From the NCBI RefSeq assembly GCF_022458985.1, contig NC_061771.1, positions 14,857,001 to 14,921,000 of the forward strand: a DNA stretch of 64,000 bases, given 5' to 3'. The DNA comes from Mugil cephalus. Lineage: Eukaryota; Chordata; Actinopteri; Mugiliformes; Mugilidae. The position numbers and the translations under genes are program-made. The notes under the pieces were generated by a model. It did no database searches and was not told the origin of the DNA. It was given only the letters and a program-made list of their open reading frames with translations. Shown here piece after piece: positions 40,067 to 53,400 of the stretch. The number at the start of each line of letters is the position of its first letter. Positions within the stretch are counted from its first letter, which is position 1.

Positions 40067-40123
40067 TCAGCTAACAACTAACAGTGTCTCTCTTCTTCTT
40101 TTTTTCTTTCTCCCTGACAACAG

Positions 40124-43100
40124 ATGGAGCCCGTCTCTCTCCCACCACTGTCCAGAGTTGCCATTTGTGGTGGCACTCACGGAAATGAGATGTCAGGGAT
40201 TTACGTGGTTAGGGAAATGCAGAAACAGAACGTGGACAAAATTGGACCCTTTTCTGTAACCACTCTCATATCAAATCCTCGGGCCGTGGACGCTTGCAGA
40301 AGATACACAGAGTCCGACCTCAACCGCTGCTTTACCAGCGCCTTGCTCAGGTGAGACGTAAGACGATAGGTACCAAAAGTTTGAAGTCGTCTGCACTGTC
40401 GAGGCGAAGTTAACTGAAGAAAAGCCTTCATTAGATTTTCTGATTTCCAGTTCTCCCATAACAGATTCAACACCCCATGAAGTGAAGCGAGCTCAGGAGC
40501 TCAATGCTCAGCTGGGGCCTAAGGGAAGCGACCAGGCCGTAGACGTGCTCATAGATCTCCACAACACCACAGCCAACATGGGCCTATGCTTCATCTTTTA
40601 CTCTGTGGACTGGATCACTCTGCACATTTACAAGTACATACAGGTACATGCACAAGAGTCCTATTTTAAAAGGATGCAACTGAAACTGGTAATTCTCAGG
40701 TTTCTGATTAATTTCACCAAAAGAAATGCTGTATTTTATTTATATTCAACGATTCAATGAAATCTGAAGGTTGAGATAGTGACTGTCTGAAAAATTAGGA
40801 TTTTTGCACAAGTCTGCAGTCATGATGAGGGCTCTGTGGGGTAGCACTTCCCTATGTTTTAACATTGGGCACACACACAAAACAATCCTCTCTTCCCTAG
40901 TTTAGCTTGTTAGCCAAAAAACTTGCTGTTTGGCATAAACAAATTGCACCTGTGGTTCATTTAGGAGGAAGCAGTTGGTCAAACAGAGAATGCGACATGA
41001 CAGCAGAGGTAACAGGGAAGTCAGACCATCGCCATAGTCATTAAATTTGATCATCTGGGAGCTATAAATATCTGTCCAAACTCTGTAGGTGTTGAGACAT
41101 TTTTTACAGCATGCGAGGAAACTTTGACCTTTTTCAGCACTTCAGTAAATGTCAACCTGGCTAGGGAGGGAGGACCCAAGTGGAAGGCACACAGTCCAGA
41201 GAGGCAGACTGAGGAACTCAAACTAAAATTGATGACAACTTACAAAAACAGGAACAGGAGACTCTGTGCAAAAAAATAAATAAATAAATAAAAGAAAAAC
41301 AGGAAGGATAGATCGTCTTTGAGGAAGAAATGTGGTTAGAAAAAACATCTTGACTGATTGTGATCGACGATCATTTAAACGTTTGGTGAAATCAAATTGA
41401 AGAAAAGGAACAGCAGGGCTATGTTTGATAGTGAAAGTAAGAACATTTCTACACGTATGAAGTGAAGGGAACACAAGGGATTGGGACTGAACTGCTGTGT
41501 AGCCTTGAGAGAACCACTAATCACAGCAGAGGTAATCAGTGAGGCTAACTAGGAAGGCTTCAATTTCCTATAGGGAGACTGGACTCTGGAGCAATGAAAG
41601 ATGGTCATGTGGTCTGATGAGTCCAGATTTACCCTGTTCCAAAGTGATGGGGGCATCAGGGTAAGAAGGGAGTCAGATGAAGTGATGCATCAATTCAAAG
41701 CTTGGCAAATAAAGTGCTATCATGATTAAAGTGCAATATGCAATTATTGCAAATGTGCTTCGTTACAGGTATGCTGAATTTTATTTGTATTCTCACTTTG
41801 TGAAAGAGTGGTTCAGGGAGCATGAGACATTATTATCACACATGCATTGGCCACCACAGAGTCCAGACTTTAACCCCATTGAGAATCTCTGGAATGTGCT
41901 GGAGGAGGCTTTGCGCAGTGGTCAGACCCTCCCATCATCAACACAAGATCTGTTTCTGGTGAAACATTAATGCAAAACTGGAGGAAAATGAATCTTGTGA
42001 CATCATAGAAGCTTCTTATAGAAACAAAGTCACAGTGAATGTATGCTGCAGACAGAACTGAAGAGGAGATCCAAACAAATACTAGAGTGGAGGACCTTTT
42101 TTTTGGTCAGGCAGTGTATGTATTGGTGTTACACAGTATTTATGTTATAGTTTAAAACTGACTGAGCAAGCACTTCTGTATAAAAATAAATCAACCTGTT
42201 TGGTGCTTTTATTTCATTCCAGACTAAGGTGACTTCTGTGCCTGTTAGGGCAATCCAGCTAGAAATACCCATTTCTGAGGCTTATTCCTTGGAGTCAGTG
42301 GGCAAGCATGGCCTTGGTAAGTGCATGTGTGTGTGCATAGCCTACAGGTTTATTTAAGAATAACTGAACTGGCTACAGCATGGCTTTTCTTGTTTCCCTG
42401 CAGCAATCGAGGTCGGCCCTCAGCCCCACGGTGTCCTCAGAGCGGATATCTTTAACATAGTGAAAGAGGCAGTGGATCTCACAGTGAGATGGCTTCAGGA
42501 ATTCACTTCTGGTAAGATGCAATCTCCCAGTAGACCTTCTATTGGCCCTCTGATTGGTACGTTGACCGCCAACCACAGGGCCCCTCTGTCAAGTCCCGAC
42601 TTCCTGTGTTACTGTTGCTAGGGACAAACACCAGGCAGCCATGGAAAAACGTTGAAAACCTGTGATAATGGAGACTAGATGTAACACTGGGGCAAAACTG
42701 CTAAGATTGGTAATGTTTGCTGACACTGGAAATGAATATTAAGTGTCTTTATCGCTTTTCTGTGAGGTTGTTTCCTCTGTTGTACACACACTTGCTGGTG
42801 GTATGTTTTAAGAATCACAATAACGATCAAGTCTGTGGGTTTTCACCGTTTTTCTATGGGAATGGACACTCACAAACTGTGTAGCCTAGCAACAGTAACA
42901 CAGGAAGCCCGGACCTGATGGAGGGTATGACCCCTCTGGTTGGTGGTGAACAGACCACCGAGGAAGCCAGCAATAGGTCAGGTACAAAAATAAATGGTGT
43001 GCTTTGCTTTTTGTGAAACCTGGGGTCAGATGAAGGTTTTGAATCTCGTTATGAAATGCTTCGCTATCTGTTATTATTCTTACAACAGTGCTTGTCTTTG

Positions 43101-43685
43101 ATTTAGCCTGAATTCCAGATACAGTCCGTACCTGTGAGATTTCTGTGTCTAGTCCTGTACAACGGAGGGAGCATCCTCAATCCTAGAAGCAGACATGTCA
43201 AATTCACTTTAAACCAAAAGCCTTGCTTGAGTAAGGGAGCATCACTCACTCTGTCCCCCGCTAACAGGATGTACGTTCGAGGGGGGTGAAGTAGAAGTGT
43301 ACAATCTGTCGAGAAGTGTTGACTATCCGAGGGACCCGGTGACCGGTGAAATCACTGCTGCCATACACCCCCAGCTTCAGGTACGGTACACAAAAGATGC
43401 CCAGATTTCGGCCAAGGCTTTCACTCAAACAACGCGTCATAAACTTGCCTTAAAACACATCCAGTAAATCATGTTCATGTCTTTCCTCAGGATAACGACT
43501 TCAAGCTCCTGCAGCCAGGCGAGCCCACTTTCCTGTCATTTCTTGGGGAGACCGTGAAGCATGAAGGAGAAGCGCTCTACCCCTTTTTTGTGAATGAATG
43601 TGCCTACTACGAGAAGAAGATTGCTTTCCATTTAGCTCGCAAGACCACGCTGAAGATCCCTTCCATATGCGTGAAGAAGGACTGA
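40124..43685 (+). CDS. acy3: N-acyl-aromatic-L-amino acid amidohydrolase (aspartoacylase-3 type)
   Basis: Zinc carboxypeptidase-fold deacylase of the ASPA/ACY3 family; ACY3 removes acetyl from N-acetyl aromatic amino acids and mercapturates in the cytosol. Six exons: 40124-40350, 40451-40643, 42223-42316, 42404-42511, 43268-43380, 43491-43685; 930 nt, 309 aa (human ACY3 319, ASPA 313). Seen: [13 protein letters not shown] (zinc His and Glu), [33 protein letters not shown] (zinc His), [30 protein letters not shown] (catalytic Glu), [15 protein letters not shown], and [22 protein letters not shown] and RRY..SDLNR..TS match ACY3 better than ASPA. The zinc ligands and catalytic Glu are all present. 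AATAAA signals are at 43939 and 44009. Confidence 0.93.
41480..42117 (+). mobile_element. Tc1-like transposon relic in acy3 intron 2
   Basis: Starts with GCCTTGAGAGAACCACTAAT and GTGGTCTGATGAGTCCAGAT, typical Tc1 transposase coding sequence. It continues with the catalytic end [18 protein letters not shown] (41868-41921), and ends in the terminal repeat TTTTTTTTGGTCAGGCAGTG at about 42096-42117. The left terminal repeat is missing and the frame is interrupted. The right end lies 105 bp upstream of acy3 exon 3. Confidence 0.8.
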
Positions 43686-46305
43686 GAAGAAGACCAAAAC
43701 ATACCGACTTTAGATAATGAGAGACTAAATGTGTACACTGCATATCTGAATCATCTTAAATAAGCTAATAATGCACTAACTTACTGTAATGATTGTCAAA
43801 CATTTCACAAGAGCAATAACACAAACAAGTTATTCAAATAATTTCTACCTCCTTAAACATCTAAAGGGAACTCTTTTTTTTTAACTTGACTGGAGGATGT
43901 TTCACAGGAAAAGCTTTTGCACACTTTATATTTATTAGAATAAATATGCTGGTGGAAGCTAATATTCTTTGGTACCATTGCAATAATGCAAAACACCATG
44001 TTTGAATGAATAAATGTGATTAAGTCTGCAAACCATTGTTTTAGGACTTCTTATTTGATTCCAGTGCATCTGCTCGGGTGCCAACAGAAGTGTGTTTGTC
44101 AGTGGAAGGAACAAAGGCCGTTATCTGTTCTGTCAGCTGTTATTATTCAGCAGCATCGACTGCCGCTCTAGCCATCTACAAGACCGTATGCGCTTACTAC
44201 ACTGCAGTGCTTTGACCTGAATGCTTCGTTTATGGCAGCAGGTCGATGCTTAGCAAGTATATTTATCGTAATCATTAGCACATACACACAGTGCCAACCA
44301 CGACCACACTGTGCCACTCTAACTTAAACCGAACTGTGACACAAGATACAAGCAAGATCTTTACATACAGATAAGCTAAACTCATCATTACTGTAGCGCA
44401 AAATGAATGATGCAGAGGATGACATTTGAGTATGTGTCCGTCAGTGTTGTCATGTTGCACTTTAAGTTCACATTGTTGAAACATTGCGGTCACAAGTATC
44501 ACACTCCACCTCCAAGTGTGGTCTGATTGACCAGATCTTAATGCATCTTGGGTGATTTCAGTCCTGCACTCAGAGCTTGTGATCAATTACCCAGCAAGCA
44601 TGTTGATGTCAGCGAGGTGTGAGCACGGCCAAGATGATGCATCCTGACCTCCATGTTAGGATGCATCATCTTGTAACAATTTATATCTGGAACCGCTCTG
44701 TAACAAAGCTCAAGCAAAAGCAGCTGGACTCGTTTGAGGTTGCCTGAAGATGTTTCTAATCATCTGAGTGGCTTCTTCATTTCGAAATTACTGGTGTGAA
44801 GTTCTGCTTTTTATTTCAGAGCATCTGTGTGTGCTTCCAATCTGCAACCTGAACCTGAGTATGTTATTCATCGCAGGTTTTTTGTTTTTTTTTGCAGTGA
44901 CGTGCCTCATCTCATTCTCCTGCTCCTTCCCCACACATCAATTAAAAATCTAAAACCACCCCTACAACAGTTAGCATAACATAACAAAAGCAACACAAAC
45001 ACAACTATTAAAGTCATCAAATGTCAAATTTATGAACACAAGGTGTCGTACAGTGTACTTTCCGAATACATAAAAACATTTATAAAAGCTGGTGCGTATA
45101 CACCAGGTGTGTATACACCAACATTGTGACACAAAAACATCACAATTTGTATTTTGTGCTACGAAATGGGTCATTTTAGAATTCAACGCGCACAAAAAGT
45201 AGAAATCTTTCCACACTAATGTTAAAAGTGTCGAGACTTAAGAGAATATTGTGCATTTAAGGATTTTTTTTTTCTCCAAATGTCATAATTATGATTCAAA
45301 ATGTATTTAAGTATCAGCTTTTGAAAGGCTAAAACCGATCCAACTTTTCAAACAAGTCAGTCAAGACTTCAAAAGACTCTGAGAGTCTGAACTGGCTGCG
45401 ACCACAACAACAAACACATTTATATACTTTTAAACAGTAAAACTTCTCTATTACAAATGTAAAATGGCAGTAGTGTCAATTTTGGGCTAAAGGTCACAGG
45501 TTTCCTCGAGTGGTTTCAAATCAATTCCGATTTTCAACATTCAAATGAATCACGTTCATACACATTAGATCCATGGACACAGGTGACAATGGAAGATGAG
45601 TGGTTACCTTCTAGACGAGTGGCATTTTGAGACATTTAGGCGACCAGACGGAAATCAACAATTACCACAGATGGTGGAAATGTCAGCTTGAAAGGCATGC
45701 ACAGAAAAGGCTTGATATTTAAGATTATGCAAATATCAGAGCAAACACACAAACACAAATAAAGAATCTGTCAGTAATAAACTTAAAAAAGGCTCCTTTA
45801 ATGTTTTTTCATGCACTAATATAGAAAGCTACTTGGACTTCGACAACTCCAGGTCTGAAATTTGTGACAGTGCTTTTATGACGCAGATATGAGTTAAGGG
45901 CAATGTGGTGAGCAGCTTTGGAAGCAGTGGCAAACGAAGAGAAGGCAATGAAATACTGCACAGAGACACACCAGAAATCACAAATGATCTATAACATCTG
46001 GATGTTAAATACACTAAGAGCATGCTTTTGATACGGATACAGGTTAGAGGTGCTAAAAAGCAGAGTGGGATAACACCGCGCAAAGATGTCAGTACTGACG
46101 GTGATTAGCTGCAGGTTTGTTTAGTTTATTTGTTTCTATAGGACTGTGATACTATGGACTTATTTTTAAAAGACTTAGATAGGAGGTAAAAAAGTCGCAG
46201 TTAGCGCCCCTCGCCCATTTGCATCCCCTCTTAAACAGAAGCCAAAATGTTATTAAGTCTTTAGGATATGTTAAAGTGTATTATTTTCAGAGCAGAATGT
46301 CTAGT
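43686..46305. other. acy3 3' UTR and intergenic region to cldnd1
   Basis: acy3 3' UTR to about 44030, then sequence without exons. A 16-bp perfect hairpin lies at 44630-44673 (listed separately) and a shorter palindromic GTGTATACACC pair at 45090-45118. The cldnd1 3' UTR occupies the right part. Confidence 0.5.
44630..44673. repeat. Perfect 16-bp stem, 12-nt loop
   Basis: CAAGATGATGCATCCT and its exact reverse complement flank GACCTCCATGTT. It is not followed by a T run. It could be a foldback scar or part of a transcribed hairpin; nothing decides this. Confidence 0.95.
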
Positions 46306-48693
<2,388 letters not shown>

Positions 48694-50000
48694 GGTGGAC
48701 GGGAAGACGGCTCGTTGATGAGGACTTGGTTTAAACAGGAAGAGTTGTTTGATTTAAAAAGAAAAAAATAAAGTGTCTTTCACTCCTGACGTGTGAAGAA
48801 TCCTTGGTTTTATAGTTTAAATTATATTTCCACTTGGTGTTAAGGCACTACGGCATGTCTTATAAATTCACTTAATTGTCACAGTATGTGATCATGTTGT
48901 GTCCGTCCCAAACACTGAGGCGTTCACGACCTGACGAAGGAACAAAGACACAGAATCTGAGTCAGACAACTTAATGAATCTCCAAATGGCAAATCAGTTT
49001 AGCAGCAGTTACTCAGATTAATAAAACAAAACAAAAAACGGGTCCATACCAAAGTCGGTCGCTATAAGGCACAGATTCTCACAGGCACATGTGATGAACC
49101 ATAGATATGTGGACACTAAGTTGATAATAAATAAATACACAATAATTGGCATAAGTTCCCACCACACAAAACTCCAAGAGTAACATCCTGGTGGCAGTGG
49201 GAATAAAAGATTTAGATCAATGACTCGTTTTAAAAAGGTGAAACATGGAGGAAACACAGGATGTGTCCCAGTAGGAACACACCTCTCCCACAAGGAACAC
49301 AAATCTCTTTGGCAATTGGCAATTATTCTGGAGGTGACTTCTACGATATTGTAGAAGCAGTATTTGTCTTTGACAGAGAGACCCCCAAACCAATAAAGGA
49401 AAGAAATTTTAAGGATACTTTCGACAAAAGACAGATACATAAAATACCCTGAGAAACATTAAAAGACTTTACACATACACATAAGCTGGTGTTAGTTTAG
49501 CTACTTGTTCGTGTAACACAGGGAGGTTAAGTGTAAAGTAAGCTATAAATAATAATACACGAACTGCACAGTGTTGGAAATGTTTCATCTGTTAAACGTC
49601 AACTACTGTAGCTCCCTCGGCTAAGGAAGTTAGCATGCTACTAGCCAGCTAACGATACAGCAGCCAAAGTCTGCCTCCTTTTAGTTAATCTATCACGTAA
49701 AATATAAATGTTTCAAATGTTTGTTTGTTTTTTTACCTCACTGTTGGACAAAACCTTATAATAGCAGCATTATGACAACAGGCGCTTGTTATTTCAAGTA
49801 GGCGTTCGCCATCTTCCGCTATCTTTTTCTTCTGTGTATTTATTTTTTGCCAATTAGCTCGCAGTTGCACCACCGCCACCTACCGGACACCTGTTGTCAG
49901 CATCACAAAATTGCTAATAACTAAATAAAAATCTTCGTAAAGTGTTGCATTTTCACGTGTATGGCTAGTACCGTGTCACACAAAGATAAGGTGGATCACT
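48694..50000 (-). promoter_or_regulatory. cldnd1 5' flank with possible noncoding exons
   Basis: A minus-strand 140-codon frame at 49018-49440 ends in a hydrophobic stretch (PIIVYLFIINLVSTYL) but matches no family known to me, so it is not called as a gene. 49790-49880 has a Kozak-free CCATCTTCCGC segment that suits a first exon. Nothing else was recognised. Confidence 0.35.
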
Positions 50001-50408
50001 GAAATATTTTCTAACCTTTTATTTTTTTGATCAAAATGACATTTTAGAAGAGCTTCAAAGAAAAAAAAAACTCCAAACATGATGATAAAATACAGACAAG
50101 CAGTCCCAGTTCTTCATAAAGAAAAATAAATCAATCTCTGAAATACATATTTCTATGTATTTCCAGTGCTTTAATTGGCAATAATCCCTTCGTGAAGAAA
50201 ACAAATAGGCAGTGAATATGTAGAATCTGCGAGGTAGAGACACATAGTGTTGGAAAAATACAGGATTTGGCTGAAAATATATTTGTTTGCTTTTCACAAA
50301 GACTAATTCTATCCCTGATACCACGTATCCACTTTAAACTTCATTCACGTAATACACCTTCACAAACTCAGTTCACACAGAAAGTGCTGATTTCACACAT
50401 CAGAGAGT

Positions 50409-53400
50409 CTAGTGCAAAAGGACCTGGGGGCAGTATCGAGGTTCGTTCTCATCACAGCCCTTTTTCACAAGCAGATTGCCGTCAGGGTGCACTGTTGCAT
50501 TCAGGATGGGTGTGGAGGTAAACTCCACAGTGCAGACACCGGAGCTGCAGGGAGCGCCTTCCAGCTCCAGAACGGTCACATTGTTGGGTGCGGCTGTGCT
50601 GAGGAGGTTGGCAGGGACGAACAGTGTCACCTGAGGTCCTCGAGTCGGCCAGTAACGTCCCAAGTTGAAGCCGTTGATCCAGATCTGTCCCTGAAACACA
50701 CAATTTCACAAAGAAAATGTAATTAGTTTTAGGCTCTTTCTGATAAAAGGACAATTGTTAAAGAGGGACGAGTGAACACTGTGACATTATAAGAGTTAAG
50801 CTCAACAGGGGTGAATTATCCAGCTGAACCTCTAAACAACATCTGTCAGATCTTGTGTGGCATATTTGCATCATAGAAGATGATTTAAACGACTTAAATG
50901 TCACGTGCCTTCCTCCACTTGGGCAGACTGATGTAGGTGTCTTGAGGGAGGTCCGGGATGCCGTCAGGAATGATGAAGCTTCCCCCGTAGAAGGTCGGAG
51001 GGGAGAGTGCAGCTGGCTGAGGTGGATTTGTTAGCGTGGGGTTTTGCACTGGGAGGAGGCCCTGGCTGACTACTTCATCAATACTCAGACTGTACATGGT
51101 CCAGCCGGTGAGCGGGTCTTGACCCAGAGTCAGATTGGTCACCAGACCCTGTGACAGGAAAACACAAAGAAAAGGAGGTTCAGTAGAGGACGCTGAATCC
51201 AGTGAACCACCAACATCCTCGGGTTTTAATTACAACAGCTCTGCTTCAGATATACAGGAGCTGTCTCAGCAACGTTTATAGCTGACATTTTTTTAACAAG
51301 AGGTTTTGTTTTATTGCAGCAGTTTGCTCGCGTTGATTTAAATGTGGGAGCTGTTTTTAATGCTTAACCAATCACTGCTTTCATTAAATGTGCGGACAAA
51401 GAGCTATTTCTTTGACTCTGCCACTGTTGCATTTTATATTTGCATGATGGCAGAGATATACCTGTCTCTTTGTGACGCACTCTTTTATCTCATTCACCGA
51501 CACGTTCGAGGAAATCGCCACACTTTCGGCACAATACCAACGAGTGAAACAGGCAAAGACAGAAAGACAGATGTCTTATTAGGGGGGACAATTCCTTTTT
51601 TTTCACAAAAACATGAATTGTCCCTCCCCGGGATTTGCACCCATGATTTGGAGCCACAAACCTTAAAGTCATTGATGCCACTTCCATAGTTTATTCGGCC
51701 CATATTCTCCACCAGTATGTCCACCTGACTCCCTGCCTTCCCCGTCACATTAATCGTTAGGACTTTGAACCTTTCGAGAATCCCAACAGCCACCTTGAAG
51801 AAATAAGCATGGTTTTATAAAAAGAGGAATCAAACTTTCCTGATCAGCACAAACAAAAAAACAAAGAGAAAACAGAAGTAAAGCTGAGTGAACAGATACA
51901 GTACGCTCTGTTATTTGGGACTCTTGAAATATGACGATGCTTAGTACCAAAAACAGTACTTTTGACTGGTTGCTTTGAGACATTGTGTGTGGATTAAATA
52001 CAAGTGAACGTGACAAAATATCAAATAAATATAACATATACAACAGATCTAATACTGTGTAGGTTTCTCTTGTGCCTCCATCCTGCTGGGGATGGCTGCT
52101 GCCATTAAGGAGTGTCATTGCTATGGGGTGGGTGCTACATGTCTAAGTAACATCCACACTAATGCCAGGTCCAAACGTTTCCTAGGAGAACATTGTATCG
52201 TCACAAGATGGTCGATGTTATTCACTTCTCTTGTCAGTGGTTTTAATGTTGTGGCTGATTTGTAAAATAATGCTGATTCTTTGCACACATTCCAGTCAAT
52301 ACCAAAAGACTTTTGAGGTTTAAGAGTCGGTCCGAATTTTAACCGATTTAGTGACGAGACGACAAAATCTGTGCCCTCAAACCTAAATTCGGACAGGAAG
52401 CACTCACCCCGTCCACCGACACATACGCTCTGTCATGGACCCCGTTCAGCGGCGATGACAGCGGCGTCGGTTTGCTGCAGTTAACGGGCAGGGTAGTCCT
52501 GTAGAGCACAAAGCCAAAAATCTACAGGACAAAAAGAAACACATCAATCATATGTCACAATGACTGAATGAATGGATAAATTAATATATAAGCTTTGCAG
52601 GAAAACACTGAAGGATACCTGTTTCAAGTCATTGAAAGACTGAGGATACACACTTTTGACCGGGCCAGAGAAGGAAAGTATTTCTAGGGCATCTGTCACC
52701 GTCTGGAGCTGTAGGTGGCAAAAGATTGCATTTTACTTCACCATTTATATAATGAGACAACAATTGCTCATTCTTAAGTTGCAATGAACATGATAAATTG
52801 TTCCCGTGGGAACAATAAGGTACTGAACTACTGAGTACCCACCTTCTTCATCGAAACAGCGCCATATGCATACTTTGGAGTAGACGGTGGGATTGGTCCC
52901 TCTGGTATCTTCTGATACTGTTACAGGAAGAACCATTAGTTGCATAAACAACATGCTCTTTAATCCAACCAAATACCAGAGGTTGTAAAAGGCAACACAG
53001 GTGTCCGTACCATTCCTATCACCTCTCGAATGGCAAAGTATTTCTCTGTGAGGTCTCCTGCTTCAGTGAGAGGAGCATCGTAGTCGTAGCTTGTAGGCTG
53101 AGGCCTGTAGGGCGAATTGGCACCTGATGGCGTTGAGAGAGAGTCAGTTGATCAAGCTTTTGAAAAGAATCAAATTACGTTATCAAACCGGTCTGTCTAC
53201 GGTTTACCCACCATTCCAGTATCCGAAGTTTGTTCCTCCTATGAACATGTAACTGAGAGAGGAGGAACAAAAGTAAGAATTAATATATTCTAATAACAAT
53301 GCTAAATAAAATAGTATTCTAATATTTAGTAAGATAATTATTATAACTGTAGAACTATTTGGGACCAGCCTCATCTATTAACCATGTCAGTAATGGGTAA

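Larger units (their letters stand above)
31113..40123. other. Large intergenic region, tacr3 to acy3
   Basis: No exon chain, tRNA or rRNA was recognised. Items seen: tacr3 upstream DNA (31113-31320, CpG-containing), an AC repeat (32858-32909), a retroposon-end fragment with ACTTTATTTGTCCTCGGAGG (34258-34330), a degraded GATACCAACC-type repeat (36140-36190) of hAT-like appearance, a dispersed repeat (38706-38790, AGACCAAGGACCCCCAAACT), a TA run (38962-38986), and poly-A tracts. 32430-32660 is repeat-free and may be conserved noncoding DNA. All open frames here are short and unlike known proteins. Confidence 0.5.

Noticed and set aside
40441-40451. Alternative acceptors for acy3 exon 2
   Set aside because: Only the AG at 40450 restores the frame into [10 protein letters not shown]; others give stops.
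50412-50726. 104-codon plus-strand frame
   Set aside because: Antisense shadow of the last glb1 exon.
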